Origin: Campylobacteraceae bacterium
GTDB lineage: Bacteria > Campylobacterota > Campylobacteria > Campylobacterales > Sulfurovaceae
DNA length: 5,256 nucleotides
NCBI GenBank assembly: GCA_027022775.1
Contig: JALVXO010000010.1
Span: 1-5,256, forward strand
Direction: 5' to 3'
Shown: positions 1 to 5,256 of the stretch, piece by piece
Layout: each line of letters starts with the position of its first letter
Numbering within the stretch: the first letter of the stretch is position 1
Notes under the pieces: generated by a model
The model's database searches: none
The model's input: only the letters and a program-made list of their open reading frames with translations
What the model was told of the DNA's origin: nothing
Translations under genes and position numbers: made by a program

Positions 1-391
1 CTCTGTCGGTTATAACATACTGTATGGTAGAGTCGTAATTTTGATCCAAATGGTACTCTAGCAAACCGTGGTTTACAGTTTTATATTTATGCACTTTTGT
101 AACGCAGACATTTATAACAATTTTTAAGCGGATATCAGAACTGCTGTTTAAAGTGACACGCCCTAACCTTGCCATCTCTTCTTTAAATACTTTAAGAAAT
201 GCGCTTCTTTCATTATAGTTTAAGTCATTGCCGGTAAGCCTTACTAGATTTAATTCCACAGGTGCAGAAGCTGAACTGTAACTGTAGCCGCTGCTGCAGT
301 AACCGCCGCTGCTGCCATAATTTGCCGGTATCATAGAGCAGCTTTGCAAAATAAATGATAAAACCGCAATAATAAACAGGGATAGCCTCAT
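1..391 (-). CDS. Lipoprotein of unknown function, C-terminus cut by window edge
   Basis: The first 130 residues are visible and the gene continues beyond base 1. The N-terminus is a type II (lipoprotein) signal peptide: a hydrophobic stretch at residues 3-15 followed by the lipobox LQSC with Cys18 as the expected lipidation site, so the mature protein should be anchored to a membrane facing the periplasm. Residues 24-44 form a Gly/Ser/Tyr-rich linker with a second cysteine (Cys32). From about residue 45 the pattern is strand (VELNLVRL), helix (about 60-76), strand (IRLKIVINV, 88-96) and another strand (STIQYVIT, 121-128). This recalls small envelope lipoproteins of the LptE/LpoB/DUF4136 kind, but I cannot assign it to a family. 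The ATG is preceded by AGAGGA with a six-base spacer. The gene follows the cysteine-cluster gene by 44 bases in the same direction and has its own promoter candidate. Confidence 0.8.
   Translation of the reverse strand, partial: MRLSLFIIAVLSFILQSCSMIPANYGSSGGYCSSGYSYSSASAPVELNLVRLTGNDLNYNERSAFLKVFKEEMARLGRVTLNSSSDIRLKIVINVCVTKVHKYKTVNHGLLEYHLDQNYDSTIQYVITDR
288..315. repeat. 10-base direct repeat in the lipoprotein Gly/Ser linker
   Basis: CCGCTGCTGC occurs at 288-297 and again at 306-315, an 18-base period. On the coding (minus) strand this gives two copies of GCAGCAGCGG, encoding the repeated Ser-Ser-Gly of the linker right after the lipobox (residues 27-29 and 33-35). It probably reflects local duplication in a flexible spacer. 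Confidence 0.5.
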
Positions 392-397
392 TTTTAA

Positions 398-428
398 TCC
401 TCTAATTTTGGGTTTAATAATTATATCA
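398..428 (-). promoter_or_regulatory. Extended -10 promoter and RBS of the lipoprotein gene
   Basis: On the minus strand TGATATAAT (428 down to 420) is an extended -10 element (TGnTATAAT). A start site about seven bases downstream would give a leader of roughly 20 bases carrying AGAGGA (403-398) before the ATG at 391. No convincing -35 box is seen. The lipoprotein could therefore be transcribed separately as well as by read-through from the gene upstream. Confidence 0.5.
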
Positions 429-435
429 AAGTTTT

Positions 436-1290
436 TTAATTTTTATCACTTTTTTCCTGTTTAGGTTTTGTAAAAGAGATTAAATAACTGTATTTTCTGT
501 TGATTTTGTTTGCCAAATCTTTGCCAATTAATCTAAAAAGCTTAATTTCTGCCAATCTTTCTGCATCCATATAATCCAATTTAGAGTGCGCTTTAACTAA
601 AACTTTATAACCGTATTTTCTGCTTAAAATTTTTTCTTTTTTGTTTCCTTTTTTGTAACCGTAAATTGTGTAACTAATAGTTAAATTATATTTTACGGCT
701 GCAACAGACATCAATTCCTGTTTATAAAGCGCATTGTAATAACTTTTTGAAATTCTGTTTTTAGCTATATGTATATAAACATATAGGGGGTTTCTGTTAG
801 AGTCTTTAGAGACCCATTTTTTGCCTAAATGTTTATAAAGGCTTTTTTCTAAATTTATTTTTTCTATCGGCATTGATTTTTCTATATCAAAGCCGAAAAT
901 AAGCAGCATGTCGTTTTTTCTTCGCAATCTCTTTTTTTGGGTTTTTGCACTTTTTTTAACAGCAGCTGCTGCGCTGATTTTTGAGATTTTTTTACATTTG
1001 CAGTTTTTTAAAGAGGGTTCGCCCTCTTTGCAGATACATTCACATTTATATAAATTATCTTTTTTTGTATGGTTCTCTTCTATTCTTGCTAAATCTTCAT
1101 CTTCGACTTTATCATTTAAGTAATCGCTATTATTAACATCATTTTTAACTTTTTCTAATTTATGCCTGATAGATTCAAAAATATTTGGAATTTCAAAATC
1201 GCCTATTTGCAGATTTTTAATGCCAAGAGTACCGCGGATAAAAGAGGCAGCGATGATAAAAACAGTAAGGTAAATAATAAAAGACCGCAC
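436..1290 (-). CDS. Exported protein with CxCxC...CxC cluster, function unknown
   Basis: I do not recognise this 284-residue protein. Counting from the GTG at 1290, it has a hydrophobic segment at 4-17 (signal peptide or membrane anchor), an Asp/Glu/Asn-rich region at about 50-74, a compact cysteine cluster (Cys83, 85, 87, 97 and 99), an Ala/Lys/Arg-rich basic linker at 100-127, and a C-terminal domain at about 128-275. That domain alternates beta-like strands (LYVYIHIA, LTISYTIYGY, KVLVKAH) and ends in an amphipathic helix containing AERLAEIKL and DLANKI. The ending is reminiscent of LptE- or LpoB-like periplasmic proteins, but this is only a pattern match. The start is uncertain: TTG at 1293 lies directly before GTG at 1290. 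AGAGG (1303-1299) is 5 bases from the TTG and 8 from the GTG, and I prefer GTG as the commoner start. The gene lies between the ATPase (54-57 bases upstream) and the lipoprotein (44 bases downstream), all in one direction. Confidence 0.8.
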   Translation of the reverse strand: MRSFIIYLTVFIIAASFIRGTLGIKNLQIGDFEIPNIFESIRHKLEKVKNDVNNSDYLNDKVEDEDLARIEENHTKKDNLYKCECICKEGEPSLKNCKCKKISKISAAAAVKKSAKTQKKRLRRKNDMLLIFGFDIEKSMPIEKINLEKSLYKHLGKKWVSKDSNRNPLYVYIHIAKNRISKSYYNALYKQELMSVAAVKYNLTISYTIYGYKKGNKKEKILSRKYGYKVLVKAHSKLDYMDAERLAEIKLFRLIGKDLANKINRKYSYLISFTKPKQEKSDKN

Positions 1291-1295
1291 CAAAG

Positions 1296-1334
1296 CCCCC
1301 TCTTCCCAAAATGTATATAAAATTTATTATAACA
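1296..1334 (-). promoter_or_regulatory. Extended -10 promoter and RBS of the cysteine-cluster gene
   Basis: On the minus strand TGTTATAAT (1334 down to 1326) is an extended -10 element in the gap between the ATPase stop and this gene. The purine-rich AAGAGGGGG (1304-1296) is the ribosome binding site and decides between the adjacent TTG (1293) and GTG (1290) starts. The implied leader is about 28 bases. The gene is thus not necessarily dependent on the ATPase promoter. Confidence 0.5.
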
Positions 1335-1347
1335 AAATAAGCTTGAT

Positions 1348-2406
1348 TTATGATAACTCTATAATCCATTCATAAAAAGGGAGAGCTCTAAAATTAATGT
1401 TTTTTATTTTAAAAGAGTAACTGATGTTTACAGTGACTATTGTTACCTCTTTAATGCCGTTTTGGGTATAAAAGCTGAAATTTGAGTGAATTTTTTGCCA
1501 AATGTCTACTTCGCTCTCAAAAGGGGAAATTTGAATAAAAGAGCTGTTTATAAAATATCCCAAAGGAGAAATTGAAGCTTTGGGAGTTAATCTGTTTTTA
1601 ATTAGCGCTAGAGCGACTATAGAATCAAAAGTGACACTAAATGTTTGATGCTTATTTAAATATCTGCTTAAAACAAAATCGTAAAGAAAAATTTTTTTGC
1701 CTATGCCGCTTTGGTGCAGAGGAATTTGAAAAAGCAATTTTTCATTTTCATAATTTTTAATGGTTTTGTATATCCAGTCTTTGGATATTTTAAAATACTC
1801 TTTTGCTCTTTGATAAATTTGGTGAGAGGTGGCAGTTTTTGCCTGAAAAAGAGCAAGCACCATTATTACTTTCCCCTCTTGGGTGTCAAATTTTTCGAAA
1901 AATATCTCTCTGCAGCTTAACATACTGCTGCCGCTTTTAGCAACCCGCGGAAGAGAGCCGCTTTTTGTATAAAGGCTAAATATAGACGGCGCATCTGAAC
2001 CTTTTTTAAAATTTATAAACTCTTCAAAATCAAGCGGCATAAGTTCATATTTCGGAAGCGGTACATTTTGTTCATGCCTGGAAATTACTATAAGCTGCGA
2101 AGCTTTTGGAAGAGTATCTAAAAAACCTTCAAAATAGTGGTCTAATACTACTGTATTAATACCCTCTTCTTTAATAAAAGTTTCTATCTCAATGCTGTCG
2201 ATATCTTCTAAAATAAATATTGGATCTTGACAGTCGATATATAGATATTTATCTTTTAAACTGTTGAGGTAATCGATAATTAGAGCGGTTTTTCCGGTTC
2301 CCCTGGCTCCATAAAGATGAAAAGAGCCTTGTTTTGGGAGTTTTATCTTTCTTGGAAAAAACTGTTCTGTTTTTGGTTTGTTTGTAAAAAAAATATTTAA
2401 AATCAT
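1348..2406 (-). CDS. AAA+ ATPase, AAA_14/DUF4143-like family
   Basis: This is a 352-residue ATP-binding protein. Near the N-terminus the P-loop GARGTGKT (33-40) is the Walker A motif and binds the nucleotide phosphates. VVLDH (86-90) fits the Walker B strand, although the usual second acidic residue after the Asp is His. LIVISR (105-110) sits where sensor 1 lies, and LMPLDFEEFINF (122-133) matches the conserved PLxxxEF segment of AAA_14 proteins. Residues 176-250 look like the winged-helix region that follows the ATPase core. Near the end, EVDIW (299-303) and PFYEWIIEL (343-351) resemble the C-terminal domain of DUF4143/DUF234 proteins, where a PD-(D/E)xK-like nuclease fold often ends in a P-W-W-L-like strand. 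The usual ExK pair is not evident, so any nuclease activity is doubtful. Such proteins are widespread and their cellular role is mostly unknown. ATG at 2406 has AAGG five bases upstream. It is divergent from the SYLF operon. Confidence 0.85.
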   Translation of the reverse strand: MILNIFFTNKPKTEQFFPRKIKLPKQGSFHLYGARGTGKTALIIDYLNSLKDKYLYIDCQDPIFILEDIDSIEIETFIKEEGINTVVLDHYFEGFLDTLPKASQLIVISRHEQNVPLPKYELMPLDFEEFINFKKGSDAPSIFSLYTKSGSLPRVAKSGSSMLSCREIFFEKFDTQEGKVIMVLALFQAKTATSHQIYQRAKEYFKISKDWIYKTIKNYENEKLLFQIPLHQSGIGKKIFLYDFVLSRYLNKHQTFSVTFDSIVALALIKNRLTPKASISPLGYFINSSFIQISPFESEVDIWQKIHSNFSFYTQNGIKEVTIVTVNISYSFKIKNINFRALPFYEWIIELS

Positions 2407-2426
2407 ATCGACCTTAAAGTGTGCAA

Positions 2427-2454
2427 ATTATCACTATATTAATTAAATGCTCAA
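2427..2454 (-). promoter_or_regulatory. Candidate promoter of the ATPase gene
   Basis: On the minus strand TTGAGC (2454-2449) and GATAAT (2432-2427) are separated by 16 bases and would start transcription about 14 bases before the ATG at 2406. An alternative -10, a perfect TATAAT at 2459-2454, overlaps the -35 of the first and would give a leader of about 40 bases. I cannot tell which is used. Confidence 0.4.
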
Positions 2455-2463
2455 TTATAGCAT

Positions 2464-2490
2464 AATATTAAAAGGGCAACTCTTAATATT
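2464..2490. repeat. 11-base inverted repeat, candidate operator
   Basis: AATATTAAAAG (2464-2474) and CTCTTAATATT (2480-2490) are inverted copies matching at 10 of 11 positions, with the five-base loop GGCAA. The right half-site core TTAATATT (2483-2490) recurs directly at 2495-2502, twelve bases on. The dyad ends 18 bases before the -10 box of the SYLF gene, so it covers the -35 position. It could bind a dimeric regulator. As RNA it would lie in the leader only of a transcript that starts farther upstream. Confidence 0.5.
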
Positions 2491-2508
2491 TCTTTTAATA
2501 TTTTTTAG

Positions 2509-2526
2509 TATAATTGCAGAAAGGAG
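2509..2526 (+). promoter_or_regulatory. Promoter -10 box and RBS of the SYLF operon
   Basis: TATAAT (2509-2514) follows a T-rich run with no clear -35 box, as is common for the main sigma factor promoters of Campylobacterota. Transcription would start near 2521, which is also the first base of the strong ribosome binding site AAGGAG (2521-2526), so the leader would be only about 13 bases. A weaker CATAAT at 2461-2466 could give a longer leader of about 60 bases that includes most of the inverted repeat. Confidence 0.55.
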
Positions 2527-2533
2527 AAACAGT

Positions 2534-3073
2534 ATGAGAAGAGCAAGAAAATTTTTAACTATTGTAATATTTGCAATATTAACAACTGTTCATCTTCAGG
2601 CAAAAGAGGCCGGAGTTACCCCTAAAGCAATTTTAGAGACGCTTCAGACATTTTATACCAAATTTAAAGGCGGTGATGAATTGATAAAAAAATCTGAAGG
2701 GTACCTTGTTTTTCCTCAAATTATAAAAGCGGGATTGATTGTCGGAGGAGAGTACGGAGAGGGGGCATTGGTAATTAAAGGTTCCATAAAAAACTATTAC
2801 CGTATTTACAGCACCTCTATAGGCATTCAGGCAGGTGCGCAAAAACGTTCGCTGCTGGTGCTCTTTTTTACAAAAGAGGCTTTAAATAAATTTATCAATA
2901 GAGAAGAGTGGAAAGTAGGGGTTGATGGTGGAATTGCAGTTATGAACTGGAGCCAGGGGACAGATTTAAGCTCTGTTGATATCAGAAAAGATACAATAGC
3001 TATTCCGTTTAGCAATGTGGGAGTAATGGCGAACATCTCTTTGGAAGGGACAGTTTTCCAAAAGATTAAATAG
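2534..3073 (+). CDS. Secreted SYLF-domain (Ysc84/DUF500) protein
   Basis: This 179-residue protein has an N-terminal signal peptide (basic RRARK at 2-6, hydrophobic core 7-19, likely cleavage after LQA at residue 23) followed by an almost complete SYLF domain. Signature features are the helix with EGYLVFPQIIKAGLIVGGEYGEG (55-77), the RIYSTSIGIQAGAQ strand (90-103), the FFTKEALNKF helix (111-120), GVDGGIAVM (129-137) and the closing SLEGTVFQKI (169-178). Eukaryotic members (Ysc84, SH3YL1) bind membrane lipids through this domain; bacterial members are exported and poorly characterised. Periplasmic lipid binding is therefore an inference. An in-frame ATG at 2447 is not the start: ATG at 2534 has AAGGAG seven bases upstream and directly opens a proper signal peptide. 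No lipobox is seen. It is the first gene of a four-gene run, 27 bases before the deacetylase. Confidence 0.9.
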   Translation: MRRARKFLTIVIFAILTTVHLQAKEAGVTPKAILETLQTFYTKFKGGDELIKKSEGYLVFPQIIKAGLIVGGEYGEGALVIKGSIKNYYRIYSTSIGIQAGAQKRSLLVLFFTKEALNKFINREEWKVGVDGGIAVMNWSQGTDLSSVDIRKDTIAIPFSNVGVMANISLEGTVFQKIK

Positions 3074-3100
3074 TTTTAGGCGGGCATTGTAAGGTATAAT

Positions 3101-3883
3101 ATGAGAAAAAAACTGATTATAGTTGCTATTATATTTTTGTTGATAGATTGCGCTTTAATTACAATTAAATTAAATCAGCCAAGCAGAGTAAAGCCTATTC
3201 ATAAACCAAAACCCAATTATAAGTACAGTGTATTTTTAACAAGCGACGACGGACCTTTGGTAGGAAGCAGATACTTAAATCAACTGATTTTGGATTATGA
3301 AGTGCCAATAACTCTTTTTTTAGTTGGCAGAAATATAGTGGCTGATCCGAAACTGGAGCCGATGTTTAAATCGTATACAGAAAATCCGTATGTTATTTTG
3401 GCAAACCACAGTTACTCGCATGCAAATAACCGCTATAAAAGGTTTTATAAAAACAGCCAAAATGTAGTCAGCGATTTTTTATTGAGTGAAAGCACGCTAA
3501 ATATTACCAGCCATTTTGCAAGGTTTCCGGGCAGAAATATCTGGATTTTAAGTGACCATTTGCAAAAGAGCGACGATTCAAATGCCTTAAAAGCGGCAAG
3601 AAAGCTGCATGAAAAATACGGTTACAAAATTTTCGGGTGGGATTATGAGTTAAGGCACAACGGCAGAGGAAAAATATTAAAAACAGCTATGGAACACTAT
3701 AATAATATTAAAAGAATGCTAAAAGAGGGGAAAACATATACTAAAAATCAAATTGTTGTATTAATGCATGACCAGATGTTTACAAGCGAAAAAACCCAAA
3801 AAATTGTAGGCAAGCTTATTTTGCTTCTTCAAGATGACAATGAGTGCAAATTAAAACTGTTAAGCGAGTATAAAACAGAATGA
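3101..3883 (+). CDS. Membrane-anchored polysaccharide deacetylase (NodB domain)
   Basis: This 260-residue protein belongs to carbohydrate esterase family 4, metal-dependent enzymes that remove acetyl groups from N-acetylated (or O-acetylated) glycans. A signal anchor spans 4-23, so the enzyme should face the periplasm; Asp before Cys17 argues against a lipobox. All NodB motifs can be found: TSDDG (47-51, catalytic Asp49 and metal Asp50), HSYSH (103-107, metal His103 and His107), RFPG (141-144), GWDYE (179-183) and VLMHD (220-224, His223). Motif 1 has Ser where TFDDG is usual. The substrate cannot be read from the sequence; peptidoglycan, a surface polysaccharide or an exported glycan are all possible. 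ATG at 3101 is preceded by TAAGG with a six-base spacer. The stop overlaps the start of the next gene by four bases (ATGA), suggesting translational coupling. Confidence 0.9.
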   Translation: MRKKLIIVAIIFLLIDCALITIKLNQPSRVKPIHKPKPNYKYSVFLTSDDGPLVGSRYLNQLILDYEVPITLFLVGRNIVADPKLEPMFKSYTENPYVILANHSYSHANNRYKRFYKNSQNVVSDFLLSESTLNITSHFARFPGRNIWILSDHLQKSDDSNALKAARKLHEKYGYKIFGWDYELRHNGRGKILKTAMEHYNNIKRMLKEGKTYTKNQIVVLMHDQMFTSEKTQKIVGKLILLLQDDNECKLKLLSEYKTE

Positions 3884-4185
3884 AAAGTTACAAATCAAAG
3901 AAAAAAGCGCTGCTTTTTTGGCTTCTTGTTTTTTCGTCAATGGTTGCTCTTTGGCTTTTATGGCTGGGTGCGGATGCTTATATTTTAACAAGGGATCCGC
4001 TCTCTAGCCTGGAGAGCTCCAGGGCAATTTTAATGGCTGTGCTTGTTGTCATGCTGTTTTTTATGCTTTTAGGAGGGCTTGTTTTGGCTGTATTGATTGA
4101 AAACAGAAGATATGTTAAATATTTTTCTGTTTTTATTGCTCTTCTTTTGGCAACACTTTTGGCTTTTAGGGCATTTTTTGGATAA
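3880..4185 (+). CDS. Small membrane protein with three predicted TM segments
   Basis: I do not recognise this 101-residue protein. After a basic N-terminus (KSYKSKKK, 2-9) it has three hydrophobic segments at about 10-33, 49-73 and 79-98. A short loop at 34-48 carries the only internal acidic residues of note (Asp39, Glu45), and the second connection is basic (ENRRYVK, 74-80). The basic N-terminus and basic second loop suggest that both face the cytoplasm. It overlaps the deacetylase stop by ATGA and lies 13 bases before the antiporter, so it is almost certainly translated with them. No separate ribosome binding site is obvious. It could be a membrane partner of the deacetylase, but there is no direct evidence. 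Confidence 0.8.
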   Translation: MKSYKSKKKALLFWLLVFSSMVALWLLWLGADAYILTRDPLSSLESSRAILMAVLVVMLFFMLLGGLVLAVLIENRRYVKYFSVFIALLLATLLAFRAFFG

Positions 4186-4187
4186 TT

Positions 4188-4201
4188 AAGGAGTTTTTGT
4201 G
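4188..4201 (+). promoter_or_regulatory. RBS that sets the GTG start of the antiporter
   Basis: AAGGAG (4188-4193) is followed by a five-base T spacer and GTG at 4199-4201. This strong site, just after the preceding stop, fixes a non-AUG start. The overlapping TTG at 4197 is out of frame with the antiporter. Confidence 0.7.
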
Positions 4202-5256
4202 GAGTTTAAAGCTTTATCTTTGCTGCCGCCTGTAGTTGCAATAGCGCTTTCTATTATCACTAAAGATGTTATTGTCTCTTTAATGATAGGGATTTTTACA
4301 GGTTATCTAATTTTAAATAATTTCCATTTTATTGATGCTTTTATTGCAATGTTTGACTCTATTGTCAAACTTTTTTCCGAAGGCTGGGTTGTAAAAACTG
4401 TAATATTTGCCCTGCTGGTAGGCTCTATTATTAAACTTATTATAGATTCTGGCGGTGTAAACGGTTTTGTAAACTATTTGACAAAAAAGCATATAAAGTC
4501 GCAAAAAGGGGCGCTGCTTTTAGCTTATATTATTGGAATTATTATTTTTATTGAATCTTCAATTACCTCTTTGGTTGCCGGCACAGTAGCAAGGCCTCTT
4601 GCAGATAAATTTGGAGCGTCGCGTGAAAAGCTGGCGTATGTTTGCGATTCCACTTCTGCACCGGTATGCTCTTTAATTCCGTTTAACGGGTGGGGAGCGC
4701 TTTTGATAGGATTAATTGCCGCCCAGATTAATGCCAAAGTTATAAACGGAAATGCAGTTGAAATTTTAATAAAATCGATACCTCTTAATTTTTACTCTAT
4801 TATAGCCCTTATTTTGGTGCTTTACTTTATATTAAGCGGTAAAGATTTTGGACCGATGAAAAAAGCGCAAATGGCGGCAAAACCAAAAGAGATGCCAGAA
4901 GCAAAAAGCCCTCAAGGCGGAAATATGATTTATATGATTGCCCCTATTTTGGTATTGATTTTAATGATGCCTGTAGGTTTATATTACAGCGGAAAAGGGA
5001 ATATCTTAAATGGCAGCGGTTCAACTTCGGTTTTTTATGCTGTAATTGTAACATTGATATTTAGTTACTTTCTTTATATTTTTACCGGTGCGATGAAACA
5101 TAAAGAGTATTTTGAAAGCTTTTTTGAAGGGATAGGAGATATGGTTCCGATAGTAACTATTTTGATATTTGCATTTGCTATCGGGGCGGTTATTAAAGAT
5201 TTAGGAACAGCAAAATATATCGCGTCGGTTGCAGGCAGTTCAATTAATCCTGTTTT
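4199..5256 (+). CDS. NhaC-family Na+/H+ antiporter, C-terminus cut by window edge
   Basis: The open frame starts at GTG (4199) and runs to the window end, showing 352 residues of an integral membrane protein with many hydrophobic segments. The family is recognised from the block FIESSITSLVAGT (117-129), ARP (131-133), the segment SREKLAYVCDSTSAPVC (141-157) and PFNGWGALL (161-169), which line up with the FDDYAN...RPxxDK...SREKLAYIxDSTAAPVA region of NhaC/Tet35-like transporters. Near the visible end FAIGAVIKDLGTAKYIASV (325-343) fits the later conserved block. These proteins exchange Na+ for H+ across the inner membrane and serve sodium or pH homeostasis; some relatives carry organic ions, so the substrate is inferred. 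The usual Asp-Asp pair is here Ile-Glu (118-119). A Lys/Pro-rich loop at 215-240 is probably cytoplasmic. It is the fourth gene of the operon, 13 bases after the small membrane protein. Confidence 0.88.
   Translation, partial: MEFKALSLLPPVVAIALSIITKDVIVSLMIGIFTGYLILNNFHFIDAFIAMFDSIVKLFSEGWVVKTVIFALLVGSIIKLIIDSGGVNGFVNYLTKKHIKSQKGALLLAYIIGIIIFIESSITSLVAGTVARPLADKFGASREKLAYVCDSTSAPVCSLIPFNGWGALLIGLIAAQINAKVINGNAVEILIKSIPLNFYSIIALILVLYFILSGKDFGPMKKAQMAAKPKEMPEAKSPQGGNMIYMIAPILVLILMMPVGLYYSGKGNILNGSGSTSVFYAVIVTLIFSYFLYIFTGAMKHKEYFESFFEGIGDMVPIVTILIFAFAIGAVIKDLGTAKYIASVAGSSINPV

Noticed and set aside
918..957. Runs of seven A (coding strand) in the cysteine-cluster gene as possible phase-variation tracts
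   Set aside because: Runs of this length are common in AT-rich Lys-rich genes, and the frame is intact on both sides. Known phase-variable tracts in this group are mostly longer and poly-G.
908..1123. 71-codon plus-strand open frame opposite the cysteine-cluster gene
   Set aside because: Its Phe/Leu-rich product is the antisense of the Lys-rich linker. There is no RBS or family resemblance, and the minus-strand gene explains the region.
1711..1920. Plus-strand open frame opposite the ATPase gene
   Set aside because: It is a shadow of the well-supported ATPase frame, with no RBS or recognisable domain.
2447..2533. In-frame ATG at 2447 that would lengthen the SYLF protein by 29 residues
   Set aside because: It has no ribosome binding site, overlaps the divergent promoter region and the inverted repeat, and would put a second hydrophobic stretch in front of an already complete signal peptide. 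ATG 2534 has AAGGAG at good distance.
2633..3036. Two minus-strand open frames opposite the SYLF gene
   Set aside because: They lie wholly inside the SYLF coding region, which has a clear family signature. Neither shows an RBS.
3095..3100. TATAAT directly before the deacetylase ATG
   Set aside because: It looks like a -10 box, but transcription would begin inside the gene past the start codon. It is better read as the AT-rich spacer after TAAGG.
3131..3151. Possible lipobox ending in Cys17 of the deacetylase
   Set aside because: The residue before the Cys is Asp, which signal peptidase II motifs do not accept. A plain signal anchor fits better.
3999..4017. GCTCTC/GAGAGC hairpin with a seven-base loop
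   Set aside because: It lies inside the small membrane protein gene, has no T tract after it and is only six base pairs, so it is not a terminator and may be chance.
4313..4737. Two minus-strand open frames opposite the antiporter
   Set aside because: The plus strand encodes a continuous NhaC-type protein here. The minus frames are antisense shadows.

Overview
The window is AT-rich, gene-dense DNA, most likely from a Campylobacterota (epsilonproteobacterial) chromosome of the Sulfurimonas/Sulfurovum kind. This placement is inferred from base composition, codon use (AGA, TTA, AAA, ATA), short intergenic gaps, T-rich promoters with a clear TATAAT but poor -35 boxes, and the mix of gene families. 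No rRNA or universal marker is present to confirm it. I see no tRNA, rRNA, CRISPR array or insertion sequence.

Left part (1-2406) is read on the minus strand. From right to left it holds an AAA+ ATPase of the AAA_14/DUF4143-like type (1348-2406), an exported protein of unknown function with a five-cysteine cluster (436-1290), and a lipoprotein that runs off the left edge (1-391). The last two appear to share a strand-helix-strand pattern and may be distant relatives or partners. Each gene has a candidate promoter of its own, and two of these are extended -10 elements (TGnTATAAT).

The 127-base gap at 2407-2533 is a divergent promoter region. It holds an 11-base inverted repeat (one mismatch, five-base loop) just upstream of the rightward -10 box, plus a further copy of its half-site.

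Right part (2534-5256) is a tightly packed plus-strand operon. It encodes a secreted SYLF (Ysc84/DUF500) lipid-binding-domain protein, a membrane-anchored NodB-type polysaccharide deacetylase, a 101-residue protein with three membrane segments that overlaps the deacetylase by ATGA, and an NhaC-family Na+/H+ antiporter that starts at GTG and runs off the right edge. Gaps are 27, -4 and 13 bases with no terminator, so co-transcription is likely. The first three products point to the cell envelope (lipid binding, glycan deacetylation, inner membrane). Whether the antiporter belongs to the same function or is only downstream cannot be told here.

Nothing in the window is clearly a new defence or mobile system. 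The least explained items are the cysteine-cluster protein with its lipoprotein neighbour, the small membrane protein coupled to the deacetylase, and the inverted repeat in front of the SYLF operon.
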